This document shows, piece by piece, positions 24,130 to 37,046 of a stretch of DNA of 64,000 bases. This DNA comes from Acephala macrosclerotiorum. Taxonomy: Eukaryota > Ascomycota > Leotiomycetes > Helotiales > Mollisiaceae. The notes under the pieces were generated by a model. That model worked only from the letters and a program-made list of their open reading frames with translations, made no database searches and was not told the origin of the DNA. Numbering within the stretch: the stretch's first letter is position 1; the number at the start of each line of letters is the position of its first letter. The stretch lies in contig MU119216.1 of assembly GCA_014904845.1 (NCBI GenBank), forward strand, positions 186,001-250,000, written 5' to 3'. The position numbers and the translations under genes are program-made.

Positions 24130-26740
24130 TTAGAGAGAGCGAGGCCGTGAGGTCAGAATATTGCGAGCGGCAGTCGAGTCCAGACCATCGAGAGCACTTG
24201 ACCGAATGCGGGTGCCGCCAGGAACGAAATGCGCGAGATCAACGACGAGATACTTAAACGAGATTCGCTGCTCTGTGGTTTGTCGCTGATTGCAGCTAAT
24301 CTCCCGGGGATAACACCAATTCGAGGACAACTCTTGTGCAATCCAGGCAATCCTGCACGAATCCAAGTCTTTGCAGGGTTCCCCACATCGCAAACGATGC
24401 AAAGCTTCCCTTTTACCTGTTCACGCGATCAGTTTAGTTTCTCCTGCAGATACCGTTCCATGCTAAGGAGTGCCAAGGCTTTAAAGTCTGCTTCACCGTC
24501 CTGCGTTGGTCGAGTTACATCGTTCTACACAGGAGTCGTACAGACGGTAGCAAAGCGCAGTGCCTCCGAATGTCCGGGGGAAAAAACAACAACGGAATGG
24601 TCCTCCGTCAGCGCGTCTCGAGGTTTCGTTTCATCAGGGATTGCTTCCTATCCGTCGAAAAGTAATATATCGCCTGCCTCGGTGTTTTGTTGCGGCGTGT
24701 GGCTGCAGGAGGTTCTGGCCGGGATTGGGCGAGGTTGGACAGACCGTTTTTGCCAATTCAAAAGTTAACCAAGCAGCATGCACCCACAACCGTTCATCTG
24801 CGCAGATGAAAGACACGAAGATCAAACCGGTCTTTACCAGAGTGTGACGAGGTAAGGTACAGTACCTCCGAGCGAGATAACCGAACTGATCATCTCAGCG
24901 GGTTAACTAGTTCTGTCGGGTAGAAAAAGCAAAGACTTCATCTTCACGTGTCCCCATAGCCCGTTTTGGAGAATATGATCCCAGCTGAGTTCAGCTCAAA
25001 ACCTCAGTCAAGGCTTCTCGAATATCAGAAGTTCCACTCCAGCTCCTTTGGAGACACACGTTCCAGTTGCCGAATACATGACCGCCTCGCCGTCGTCCAC
25101 ATGTTGAGCCTCAGGGTCAGAGGTGATGGCATACTGCATGGCATCGGATTCGCCAGACCATCCCGTCTCATGCCGTCTAGCTTTTACAGCCGCTGAAGAA
25201 GTTAAGCTCAATCGTCAGCGCTCGAGCCTAGCACGCAGCCTTACGAGTTATAAGCTTATCGTTCGTAGCCTTGTTGTAACGTTGTTCTGCAGGCTGGGCC
25301 TTGACAGTTTGCTTGGTAGAGTCAGTACGAGGAAAACGAGTTGTAGTTGAAGTTGGTGTGTTACTTGGTGTCACGACACTAGAGCTTTAAAACACTGTAA
25401 GTTTGAAATGGTGTGAAGCTCTGGAAGATCGATGCCCGGATCTTCGTGGGTTATCGATCCTGTGGATACGTTGATATCGGATACGCAGCCGACGATCCCT
25501 TGCGAGGAAGACTCCGAATTGAGGTCTCCGAATCGACCAATATATCGCAGGACTGGAGCAAGTCTTGAATCGAAGTGTGAATGTTCGCAAACCGGCGGTG
25601 AAGGATGCTTTTTACTCCTAGATGGTGACACCAAAACGAGTATGCTGTTACTGGTTGTACAATAAACCACCTGGTGCTGGTGAAGTTGCTGTAGCCGAAA
25701 TAGACGTTGGACCGGCCGTTGGCAAGCTTTTGCAGCCGATCTGATTTGCTTTGCCAGGGAATGCTTGTGTTGATCAAGAGCTTACCGCTGTCGAGACTCT
25801 GGTTGAGAAGACGACATTCATCTGGCATTTCTCTCTCCATACTTGCGTCGAGAAGTGCTATTGTCCAGGCTTATATCGCCCGCACGAGCTGCACACGCGA
25901 GATTTGCTTGAAGTATCTTGTTGGAAGGCCATGGATGGACTTCACGGGTTGGCAGAGTGTTTGTTCTTTTTGACAGCTGCTTGGCATGAAGCTTCGTGAG
26001 AATGTTGAGATGGGATGATGTCGGCTTGCTGCATCATTCGCTCTCGCTCTCACTCCCGCTCCACGGCCCTCAACCAGTGCTCGGCTTCACGTGTGACAGC
26101 CGGCTGGCAGTGAGAGTGCGGGATAATTTCTTTTGCAGAGCCCAAAGCACTTCGGTTTGGAGATTCGTAGGCATGTGTTTCCCTGCTCCCTCTTGCCATG
26201 CTCTCTTCACCCACCTTCGGTCCTCCATGCATCAAAGATATTGCATCCTGGCGACGTCTCGCGGAATGGGCCTTGAGCATTCTCTGCTGGTAGCGAATGA
26301 AAGGGAGCTGCTCGCGCACGACGCGGAAAGAGTGCGTTTGTTCCCGAGTACGGCCAATCCCAGCACACGCGGGTGCCCCGCCAAACAGTTTCGTGATGGC
26401 CCTGCTCGCTGTACATGTACATCTCCACAACACTCTACCTCCGCTGGGACATCCTCTCCAGCCAAAGAACAGCACCACTACTCGTATCGTATCGATGCGT
26501 CCATTCAGTCAATCACACCGAATCCTGCGTGATGCCACCTCGTTATAACCGCGATTGCTGAATTGCTCTCGAGTCAACCGTGGGATGCTCTTCCAACCAT
26601 ACTTGCTGCAATAATCGCGATACTGCGGAACTGCCACAGTATGGTATGGTTTGGCTCACATCGAGCTGCGAGTTCCCGACTGCCAGGGTCTTGACCACCT
26701 TTTGAGTTGTGTGCAGGCATTTGGCCTACAGCCATATCAG
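24130..26740. other. Intergenic region, possibly one unknown minus-strand gene
   Basis: About 2.6 kb between the transposon and the RasGEF gene. Many competing frames. The best candidate for a gene is the minus-strand stretch 25840-25371, where MEREMPDECRLLNQSLDS precedes a GTAAGC donor-like site and a second frame (KHPSPPVCEHSHFDSRLAPV onward) has protein-like composition; I recognise no domain and would rate it below one in four. Upstream of the RasGEF start, frames at 26050-26550 look random. Confidence 0.3.
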
Positions 26741-29700
26741 ATGGAAGGGCTGAGTGTTCTTCCGCAGCGCACAACTCCAACCTCGACATCGCGAGACGCT
26801 CCTTCCTCGTCGTCCAACTTTGGCACGAACGCTACATCGACTGCCTCCACGCCGCGTAGCGCTCGACCAACTTTTGCGTCCCGGGCGAGTTCAGCTCCAA
26901 ACATCTTATCGCTGGAAGATGAGGCGTACAGCCAGCGTTCCTCAGTAGCATCCATAAAGGACGATCCATTTTTCCGAAATTACCAATCCCCCCACTCGGT
27001 CTCTCTGGCAAGAGAACTGAAGTCCGCGACTTATCTTGCACGCATGGAGGAGGACGAAGATGGCCCTCTGCAGGGCACCGGGAGACAAGTTGAGAATGCG
27101 GTGAATCTGCCTGTGCGAAGTCCCTCCCCAAGCAAGAAAGCCCATTAGACTAACAAATCTGCTCCATAGCCCCAATCGAGAAGCGGGATGTCTGATATCA
27201 ATATTGCGGTCATTGGGAGTCAAGGTGTGGGAAAAAGTACTTTGATACAACGCGCTCTTGGATTACAGGCACTTCCAACATCAATTGCCTCGAGTCTTCG
27301 AATGTCTGTGGACAACGTAGTTTACACTGTTAGCCTGATTGAACTTGACCTCGAGTCTTTCGACATAAATCCAGACCGCCGAATCCAATGGCCAAAGCAG
27401 ATCAATGGGCACATAGTCCCACGCATGGATGGAGCTCTGCTTCTATACGATGTCATGAATAGAGACAGTATTCAGGAATTGCCTCAGACCTTGAGTGAGT
27501 CTTTGAGATTATGCTTCTATACAAGGGCCATCGGCTAAAGATGTGTAGATGGACTGGTCAATTCTTCCCTGCCTACTATACTAGTTTCCTGCAAATGCGA
27601 CAACCCAGAAAATACACGTCAAATTAACGTGGAAAGCATGGAGCAAGCTTGCATGTCGTGCGTCGAGGCTGTGAAGACTGCAGCGAATGTCCCTGAAACA
27701 GCGAGACTTTGCCTTTCTTCAATGCTTCGAGCCGTCATGACGAATCGGAATGGTAAGTTTGAATTTTCCATGTACAATTGTTTAGCCTCTTTGACGTTCA
27801 TCTCTTCTCCGCATTTATCTCTTCTCGGCAAAGATCTTCTCCATATATTTGACTTTCAAAGACAAAGACTAACATCTCTTGTAAGCGATGCTCTCTTCAG
27901 CCGAAAGTTCTGGCACTCGACGTCGAGCTACTTCATCTGCCAATCTGGAAACACCACCAGATCCCTCGAGACCACTGAGTCAACATTCCAAGCATAGTCG
28001 TGCAAGCTCGGACTATTCCCTGCTCCGAGGATTTCCCTCGCCACCCCCTGTGTCTACCAGAGGCCAGCCTCCCTTGTCCCGGGGCAGTGGGCGAACCAAC
28101 CTGCACCACCAGATTATACTTCCTGATCCACACGACGCGCCGCCACTCTCGTCGCATCCGGCGTTTCGACATGACAGCTTCCACACCTCGTCCGATGCAA
28201 GCCATCAATTGACTGCGGGCCTTAAATCTCGATCCCCTCTGCCATCGCCTGGCACTGGAAGAGCTGTCGATAATTCTTTCCTTGACATGGAAGAATCAGA
28301 TGCAGAATCAGCGTACCGGTATTCGGACGACACTCCCATTTTGCAACGGAATGATGACAGCTTCTTCGACAAGCCCGCCAAAGTCGCTGGCGTGACATTT
28401 GATGAGTTGGTGGACCGCTTGTTAGGGCAGAATATGTCGAGGGCGGATAACAATTTCTCCGATATCTTCCTTTGCCTATATAGGAAATTTGCGGCTCCCG
28501 CTGAGCTGTTTGCGGCAATTGACGATCGATTGAATCACGTTGCAGACGACAAAAATACGCATTACTTGACACGAACGGCAACCCAACTGCGCATCATTAC
28601 TGTTGTCGCAAAATGGGTCACAACTTACCCAGGAGATTTCGCAAGCGCTTCAACAAGCGGCAAGCTAGAAAGCTTCATCAACACTCTCTCCAGTGAACCA
28701 GTATTTGCTGCAGCTGCCTCGGAGATGAGGACACAGCTACAGTCGCGGGTTTTCGAAGACGATGATACAGGATGGGCTCGTACGGATGCCGATGTAGAGC
28801 ATGAGGAGAGGGAATCGACTGATGATTCAATTCCCCCATCGCCAGCTCGAAGGAGGACGGAGTCGAGTCAGACAGAATTTGATGAGGAGATGGCGAACTT
28901 GCACGTGGAAGACGAGGAAGGCTCAGATATGGTACGGAAGGAGTCTAGAGCAGATTCTACCACGTCAACACGACCTCTGTCACCGACACAATCTCTGTCG
29001 CCATCTTTTCATACCGTGGAAGATTATGAGAGGGAAGCAGCGACCATGGTGCCGAAAGGTACTTTACCACTTACCAAATTCCGCTATCATATATTCATGG
29101 ATATCTCCGACGACGATCTAGCTGATGAGATGACGAGGATCGACTGGGTCATGTTCTCATCAATCCGACTCCGTGATCTGGTCCGTCACGTCAGCTTACC
29201 TCTAGAGCAGAAGGAGAGATGCAAGAGCTTGACCAATGTCAACCGGATGATCAGCCATTTCAATCACATCGCAAGGTGGGTTGCCAACATGATTCTAATG
29301 CGAGATAAAGCCAAGCATAGAGCGCTCATGTTGGAGAAATTCATGACAATCGCCTTGAAATTGCGGCAACTGAACAACTACAATGGTCTGGCTGCAGTCC
29401 TAGCCGGGATTAACGGCAGTGCTATTCATCGGCTGAGCCAGACTCGGGCTCTTGTCCCACAAGACGTCCAGAAACGATTCGCTCGCCTAGTTATTTTGAT
29501 GGGCACGCAAAAATCACATTTTGCGTACCGTCTAGCTTGGGAGAATTCTTCTCTTCCTCGAATCCCTTTCATCCCTCTTCATCGACGAGATCTTGTCTCG
29601 GCTGAAGAAGGAAGCAGGACATTTGTTGGAGCCAATGGGGAGAGGATCAATTGGAAGAAGTTCGAGGTTTTGTCTGAAGTCATTTTGCCGATTATGAAGA

Positions 29701-29950
29701 GTCAGGTTGTGCCGTATCCGAATTTAGCGAAGCATGAGATTGCGAGGGAACTTATTCTGGATTGTAGGATGCCTGTAGATGACGAGGTTGGTCTTCTTTC
29801 CTCCTGCTTTCATCTCAGGTAGAGATGTGGAAGTACGGACAATCACTAACTTCTCAACAGGAGGTCTACCAACGGAGTCTATCACTCGAAAGCAGCTCAT
29901 CCGGACCTCTAGAACTTGGAAAGAAGAAGTTCCCTTGGTTCCAGAAGTAA
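26741..29950 (+). CDS. RasGEF protein with N-terminal Ras-like pseudo-GTPase domain
   Basis: Predicted activator of a Ras-type GTPase, at membranes. Exons 26741-27112, 27170-27494, 27549-27752, 27886-29786 and 29861-29950 give 963 residues in frame. Residues 1-124 are Ser/Pro-rich. A Ras-like G domain follows (about 130-300): P-loop GSQGVGKST, beta strand MDGALLLYDVMN, and LVSCKCD where NKxD is expected; the DxxG motif with the catalytic glutamine is missing, so GTP hydrolysis is doubtful. After another disordered stretch come a RasGEF N domain (about 469-560, FDELVDRLLGQNMS to RIITVVAKWVTTYPGDF) and the Cdc25-type catalytic domain (about 695-910: SSIRLRDLVRHVSLP, NVNRMISHFNHIARWV, EKFMTIALKLRQLNNYNGL, RIPFIPLHRRDLV). 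The last short exon ends KKKFPWFQK. The first ATG is used as start; an upstream exon is possible. Confidence 0.9.
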
Positions 29951-31071
29951 AGCTGGAGACGGAAGGTCAAAAGTAATCATGGGCTATATTCAACACGGCG
30001 AAGCCAGGGATGGCACGGGAGGAGAAAACTTTGGATACCAGGTGTTGGAATGTGTCTATTGTTTGAGTGGGGTTGGGATATTATTGTCGTGTCATGGGAT
30101 GATGCTTGGCGCTGGGGAGTTCTCTTTGCTGTGCTGTTGGGAAGAAGACTTTTGATGGCGACTGCGACATACCCACTTGAATTGAGATCTTGTGATGATA
30201 AGTGAGATGAAATTGAAAAATAATCGGACTGTTTTTCGTCTCACATTAATTTCTGTTCCCCTGCATCTTGTTCGGCTTGTGACTTGTGAGGTTGGTCTCA
30301 AGGTTCGTCGAGGGAGCTTTGAGGGTGGCTCCTTCCTATCAAAACCTACCCCAAACACCTATCGTACCTTCCTCACCGCCGACTTGGTCAACAATAGACA
30401 CGAAAAGATTGAAAAAAAAAAAAAAAAAAATTCAGAGAGTTTGTGTCATCTGTGCTTCAAAGAAAGATAACGCTCACTTACCACTACAGGCCTAGCCTGA
30501 GCAAGCTTACTTCTCTCTTCCCTATCAATCCATCTCTCAATCGTCCCTAAACTACTGTTAGCCCTACTACAGCTACATTTCCTGAGCCTCACTCTCTGAA
30601 TGCTAGTTAGCATCTATCCTTTACGAGAAAGAGCGGCGCAAAGGTATACGGGTTTTCTCTGCTTGTTGTGAGAAAAAGTTGTTAAATATATAAGGTTCAC
30701 AAATCAGGTGCGCGAGTTGGACTACAATCTCTATGGTGTTATTGACATGGCATTCAGGGCTGTTGGAATAGAACACTTTGGAGGAAAACTGCACAAACCC
30801 TAAACACGAACAACAGAATAATGATATATATAAAAACCTTCTTTCCCCTATGCCATGCCCCGAGAGACGCATCGAGCATCAACAGCCAACGCAAAATTTT
30901 ACAAGATCTTCCTCGAGCGCAGCAAACATGGCTTCCAGTTACCCAAACCCTCGATGACGACAAAAGCTATACATTAGCCCAGTACGGTGTTGCTACGCTG
31001 TATTCTTACAGGTGGTACATCCTCACTCGAGCTAAGCTGACTCTCCTCCGCGCCACTCTCCATCCTTCTCC
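29951..31071. other. Convergent intergenic region with a poly-A run
   Basis: 3' flanks of the RasGEF gene and of the short-chain dehydrogenase gene. Contains a 19-base A run at 30412-30430. No gene recognised. Confidence 0.45.
30412..30430. repeat. A19 homopolymer
   Basis: Nineteen consecutive A residues after GATTG; a mononucleotide repeat in noncoding DNA. No LINE- or retrocopy-like sequence was seen beside it. Confidence 0.9.
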
Positions 31072-32287
31072 TCAAACAAACCCAAAAGGGCACCCCTTCT
31101 CCACACTCTCACTTTTCGTCTTCTCCTTCACCACCTGTCTCGTCAAGGCCATCAAACTCTCCATCAACTCATCGTTCTGGAAAAAGCTGCTCCCTTTCTC
31201 CGGCACCGCAGGCGGACAAATATACTCCCCACTCCCCTCCGTCTTCGTAGCACAAAACAACGCACTCGTAGCTCCCATCCATTGATCTTTCTTAAATGGC
31301 GCCATACCAACACTCATCGCATGCCCTGCTAACGGACACGGCTCATGGATATCATCCCTAGACATTTTCGTATCGACGAACCCGGGATGAACGGTGTTTG
31401 CGAGGATTTTTGGATGTTTGGAGGAGAGGTGCTTGGCGAGGTAGCGAACGTAGAGCATTTGTGCTAATTTGCTTCGGCCGTATTGTCCATTTGGTCCTAA
31501 GTCCTGGTTTAGTTCGTCAAGGCTTGCGAACTTGCAATCTGAAGGTGTAGCTTGATGAGCATTTGACCCCAACGTAACTATTCGGACTGTGTTCCCTTTC
31601 TCTGCTGTCTTCTTCATTAACGGCAACAGATGAGAAGTGAGGATAACGTGTCCCATATGGTTAACAGCCATATGTCTATCCACCCCGTCCTCCGTCAACG
31701 TATAAGTCATAATCCCCCTCGCTGCATTACTGATCAGAATATCAACCCTATCTGTCGCATCCGCAATCCGTTTCGCAACCGCAGCGACCCGAGACCAATC
31801 GCCCATGTCACATTTTATGAATGTTACTTTTCGAGCAGTTTCTGGACCGAGTTCTTTAGAGATGGAGTCGAGGGCACCGTCGACTACTTCTTGACTGAGG
31901 GAGAGGATGAAGAGTTTGGATACATTGTTTGCGAGGAGGGTATGGGTGCAGCCGTAGCCTATTCCTTCGGAGCCACCGGTTACGATGGCTACTTTTGAGG
32001 TGAGGTCAGGGACGTCATTTTGGATGTCGAATTGGTGTTCTGGGGAGGCGAGGGAATGGCTGTGAAGTGGTTAGATTTGGGGATCGGGAGGAGGGATAGA
32101 CGTGCCTGGCACCGCCGAAGTTCTCGGCGATGGTGGATTTGACCGTGTCGATTACTGCTGCCATGTTGCTGCCTTTGAGAGGTTGAGATTGGAAGAGACG
32201 AGTAGATGAACGTGAAAAATGGACTGCTTGTCGGGGAGGTTGAGGAAATTGAGAGATGAGTACGCGTCGAGAAAGGGTGGAAGACAT
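31072..32287 (-). CDS. Short-chain dehydrogenase/reductase
   Basis: NAD(P)-dependent oxidoreductase of the SDR superfamily, similar in layout to retinol dehydrogenase/WWOX-type enzymes; substrate unknown. Exons 32287-32106 and 32059-31072 give 389 residues, joined only if the 46-bp intron is a GC-AG intron (exon end AG, intron start GCACGT, branch CTAAC). Cofactor motif TGGSEGIG at 88-95, SNAAR near 172, catalytic Tyr254 and Lys258 in YGRSK, and the HPG motif after it. The N-terminal 41 residues are Arg/Ser/Gln-rich without acidic residues (MSSTLSRRVLISQFPQPPRQ), a likely mitochondrial presequence; Met42 (MAAVIDTVKS) is a second possible start that matches cytosolic relatives. C-terminus EKGCPFGFV. 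Upstream is the 3' end of no other gene; RRP12 lies beyond 32616 in the same direction. Confidence 0.92.
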
Positions 32288-32615
32288 TGAAGAAGAGAGA
32301 GTGCAGATTAGGATACATCAAAACGTATGAGCTGGACCTGCTGGATGCTGAATGTAGCTGTCATCGAACTAATGATGTACATCGACTTTCATGCTTGGAA
32401 CGACTTCGTTCTAGGCATTGAAATATGCAAAGCCCTTCTCCCGGTACCCAATCACGGAAGGAACATTCGAAGTGATGTAGACGCGTTGGTCAATTCTCTG
32501 GTAGCGTCTCCTTTGACAGGTGAAGTCATCACCACTTAGCTCCGAATCATGTGACGGCCAATATTTGTCCAATTCAGATCAGCCAAGACTCCATTCATGC
32601 TATTCATACTTTATT

Positions 32616-35600
32616 TTACCTCCGAACACCTTTCCCGCGTGGAGACTTCATTACTCTGCCGCCCCTCTGTCCACCGCCACCGTGACGCTTCTCCTCGCCT
32701 AAGCCCCTTCTCCCGCTCGCAATTCCGCCCCGTCCGCCTCTCCCACCTCTCAGGCCTCCTCTCCCTCTGCCCCTAAAGCCATCTCTCGAACTACCTCCAA
32801 TTTGCTTCTTGACAACTTTCATATCATCTTCATCGACATCCATCTCATCATCCTCATCCTTACTCCTCTTATTCGAGAACTTCAATCTACCACCTCTACC
32901 CCTCTGTACAGCATCCCGACCCTTGATCGCGGTGACATATGCATCAACACCACCAACATCCTCTCCATTCTCAGCTGGCGTATCAATAATCATCGCATCA
33001 TCGTCGTCATCGCTATCTCCACCAAGCAGTAGCTTGCCATCAAGATCCATCTTTGCTTTTGTCTTCGTAGGAGCTTTCTGCTTGAGCGGTTTCGTGGACG
33101 AAATATTCGCCAATGCTTTTCGATCCAGGAGATCCAAAGGCTCCTCTTCATCTTCAACAATGTATGTCTTGCCTCCCTTCGTACCGCGTTTACTCTTACC
33201 AAGGACTTCATTGTCAGAGATGTCTGAACCATCAGAATCGTCGTCGCTGCCGTAAACAGCTTCGTCGTACTCGCTTTCAAATCGTCCCTTCCTCTTCGGC
33301 ACCGCTTCATCGTCGCTGCCTTCTGCTCCGGCGGCCTTCGCAGCTTCTTTGTGTCTCTTGTTCCTCTCCTTTGTCTTTCGGATGTTGGCGATTAGCTTGC
33401 GGTCTTCTTCTGGGCAGTATTTGTTTACGACATCTACGCCGAAGCGGCGGATCATACGCTCGAGGATATGCTTGACCTTTGCCTTGAAATGGGCTTTATG
33501 CTCGTGGCTCCAGACCATCAAGTTTGGTACCAGAGATTTTAGTCGAGGGAGCATGATATCGGAAGGTAAGCTGATGATGCAGACTTTGACGAAGCCGAGG
33601 ACGCTGCGGACGATTTCCCGACTGTTGGAGGTGAGGAACAGATCCATGGTTTCGACTAGGTCGGTGATGGTTTCTACTTTGAGGGATTCCCGAAAGTGGT
33701 AGAGGATACGGGTTAGGGCTGTTATGCAGGCGGATTGCATGTGTGGTGTGTTGCCTGCAAGACCGGCACTTACCATGGTGAAGTATTCTTCAAGGGTGGC
33801 GGGAACGGACAGTGCGTCGTCTGCCATGTGGGGGACTTTGCCGTTTTGGATTAAGGCTCCATCAGATGAGGCGATTTTCTCGCCCATGAGAACGAGGAGG
33901 TCGAAAGCTGCGGTTCGTGCTCGCTCGTTGACTTCTTTGCAGGAGATGACGACTTCGGAGAGGATGCTGGGGATGAAGTGAAGCGAGTCGCTTGGTAGGA
34001 AGGGGATGAGGGTAGAAATTGCGGACAGGCGATCTCGTTTCGCTGGAGCAGAAACCTTTTCTGTACTGCTGAGGAGTAACTGCTGAAGCTCTGCGCTTCG
34101 TTCGTTCAAAGCTTGTATGCCGATTTCCGACTCGGACAGTCGTGGGATGAGTTTGTAGGCCTTCTTTTGGAGTTGTGGGTCATCATCCTTCACGATGATA
34201 ATGGAAGCGATGTTGAAGAGAGTGGCAAAGCTCTCTCGAGGGAGATAAATCGAAATCGTTATGACCAGATCCATCAAAGTATGACTGGTGGGCGGCATCT
34301 TGTCAACTGCCTTCTGCTCCTTCTGTTTTTGCTTCTCTTCTTTAGTTTGTGCCGCTGCTTCAGTGATGGAAGATGCAAGCATGGTCGTTACTCGCTCGAA
34401 GGTCTCCATAAGGTCTTTTGTTGGTGCGATGCTGAGGTAGGCGTTTATGCATTGCAGGATGTATGAGCGATACTGTGGTAATGTTTGACTGTAGACATTG
34501 AATAGAACTGCTAGCATATTGCTGGCAAAGGTTGAGAGGTGGTTGAGGTTCTTCTGAGCGGTAGCTTTTGAGACTCGGCTTTGCAGGACAAGGTCTTCTT
34601 CACCTTCAATAGCAACGATGGCCTTGTTTGAGTCTACTAGCGTCTGTAAAGCTCTACAGACATCGGGTCGCAGCTCGGTTTGCTTGTAGAGCAGATTCGA
34701 CACCAACTCAGCAAAAGACTGGTCAAATGCCTCAGTCAAGTCTAGTGGTAAGTCGCAGTATCCTGGCAACAATGCCCAGATCTGCTGTACAAGAGTCTCA
34801 AAAATCTTGATCTCCATTGTCTTCTCAGCCGCGCCATTGTCGATAACTCGCTGGAACATGATCTCGCTCAGTGGGACAAACTCAGTTCTGAAATGCTGGA
34901 GATTCGTGTTGCTGACATAGTCCCGCATAATTGGTAGCATCCAAGCACGACCAGGTTGCCCGGGTTTTGGCTTGGCCAAATTCAGAGGTAGAATGTTTAG
35001 AACACTCTCAGGGCCTATAGCTCGGATAGCTTTCCCAAGAATCTCATCGGCCTCTTTCTTCCCAGCAAATGACTCGTTCCCTCGAAGCTCCCCAATAGTC
35101 TTTACAACATCGGCCATAATTGGATCTGCTCTCCATCGTAGTCCATCGAACATAGCACCCATCACGTTGAATGTCTCCATCCATGCTGCTTGGTACTTCA
35201 CACTCAGAAGCTCTACTGCTGCCTTTACTAGCTTTTCCAAAATCTTCTCATCGTATATCGAGGGCTCGATCAAAACAGAGTCTGGAACGCAATTGGCCAT
35301 GAATGATATCAAACATTCGGACGCCGACACTCGAATGTTGTGTGATGAGGAGGCTAAAAAGGCCGAGACGAGATTGAATAGCTCGGGGAGCTTCTGAAAT
35401 GTCTCTTCAGGTTCAATTTGAGCTGAGACATCGTAGCCGCGTGACAATACGGCAATCCATGGTGGTAGAAGCTGTGAATCATTTTGTGAAGGTCTTAGTT
35501 CCGAGATGACCTCGAGTAGTCGAGGAAGTTTTGATGACGATGCTTCGTCCGCTGCCATACCCTCAAAGATAATCTCGAATACTTCGAAGGAGGCCATGGT

Positions 35601-36432
35601 CATGTACTCATTGCTTGACCTGGAAATGTTCAAAAGAATCTCGCATAGCGCTTCAATCTTCTTGGCCGGCCACCCTCCCGATGCTGAAGCGACCGTCTTC
35701 ACAAGTTGTAATGCGTGTATCAATGCTGGCTCGTTCTCTGTAGCTCCACCCTTCTTTTGCTTCTTTGCCTGGCTTGACCGCGCAGCAAGATCAATTAGAC
35801 TCTTCAACGCAGTTTCCGCACACATATCCGCCGCAGGATGGTCCAAGGAAACACTCGGCGGAGGATTCTTCAACACTTTCGCCAAAGCTTCCTGTGCCCG
35901 CTTCCTAATCTTCGGCCTGTGGTCCACCGCCAGTGCCAAAAGACCAGCAACTGCACGACGCGGGCTGATTTGTGTTTGCGACAACTCCCATGCTTTCGAA
36001 TTCTGGGTAACCAACAGAGTCTCTAGACATCCTATAGACGGTCGGAGTAACGGGGCATCTGCCTCTGCGAAAGTTAAGGCGGGGGCCAGACTCGTAAGGA
36101 TTTCTGAGAACTTCGATTGGAGGAGTGGTTGCGGGGCATATGGCGCAACGACATCGAGCAGGTAAACAACTGAAGTTGCCAAATCCTTATTCACACCCGA
36201 AGTCGAAATAGCTTGTCGAAGTAGTGCGAGGAGTGCGGCGAAATATCCATTGGGGGAAGCTTCAGTTTTCTGGTCTCGTAGTGTATCTTCGACCGCAGAC
36301 AACACAATATGCGTCTGAAAATAACTGTTAACAATGGTGCATTTCCCAGGTTTTATGGGCAGAAAGACTTACAGATTGCTGATTCTGTAGCTTCGGCGAT
36401 CGAATCTTGTCGAGCTTCTCTTGAAGAGACAT
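32616..36432 (-). CDS. RRP12: RRP12-like ribosome biogenesis factor
   Basis: HEAT-repeat protein needed for export of pre-ribosomal subunits and 18S/25S rRNA maturation, in nucleolus and nucleus. Exons 36432-36373 and 36314-32616 (58-bp intron, GTAAGT donor) give 1252 residues, the family size. Start is MSLQEKLDKIRSPKLQNQQS; the 1229-residue frame in exon 2 alone would miss it. The NUC173 domain lies in the first half (for example SLGC-like helical repeats around IRVSASECLISFMANCVPDS and RAWMLPIMRDYVSNTNLQHF). The C-terminal 200 residues are acidic/basic low-complexity (KRKGRFESEYDEAVYGSDDD) and end in an RGG-type region (GFRGRGRGGLRGGRGGRGG), fitting RNA binding. It faces the thioredoxin-fold gene across a 614-bp divergent promoter region. 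Confidence 0.96.
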
Positions 36433-37046
36433 CTTGTAGAAATGTATGGGCTCTCTGCGCCTTGCTTCGAATGTCCAAAAAAGTTCACCACACAAAAAAA
36501 GTTTCCCGATAAACGATAGCGGTCAACCACTTGTGCAACTTTCCGCCGTAGCTAGACAGCCCCGCAAAATGATTCTTCAGCTGCGGGACACGCCCGAGGC
36601 ACTTTGGGATTAGCCATTCGGCTACTGCCTGAAAGGGTCTAGTGCAACCCATGCTCAAAATTACGCAGCTCTCTGAGTGGATACAAGGCTATCGCCTGGA
36701 GAGCTCGAGGGCTAAGGCCGGTCTCTGCGCCGCTCGCCATGGGAACGATTCCCCAGAGGTAATTTGGACCCTTGACTTCTTCTAGCTTCTCTCTTTCTCT
36801 GTTATCATCAACATCTGGCCTTTTGTCTCCTGTTGTTCTTCTTGCAAATATTACTTCGTTGTAATCCTTGCACCTTCGTACTTCTACGCTTCTCTCCTTT
36901 TACCATTTCCTTCTTTGCGCAATAAGCCAAGTCGTGCTTATCGCTAGCACTTACATCATACCATACTTTTGAGGTTGCGCGAAGCTCTGCAGCCTACATC
37001 CTCCTCTTGATTACCACTCCTCCAAGACCCCTGATCTTTCGATAGA
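36433..37046. promoter_or_regulatory. Divergent promoter region RRP12 / thioredoxin-fold gene
   Basis: 614 bp between two starts pointing away from each other. From about 36770 to 36930 the plus strand is strongly CT-rich (TTCTAGCTTCTCTCTTTCTC and following), typical of core promoters and 5' leaders of fungal genes. No TATA box stands out. Confidence 0.5.

Noticed and set aside
24229..24768. 179-codon frame right of the transposon
   Set aside because: No domain, Ser/Cys-rich random look, overlapped by other frames; starts near the element edge by chance.
30412..30430. A19 run as the tail of a retroposed copy
   Set aside because: No retrotransposon or processed-gene sequence upstream and no target-site duplication seen.
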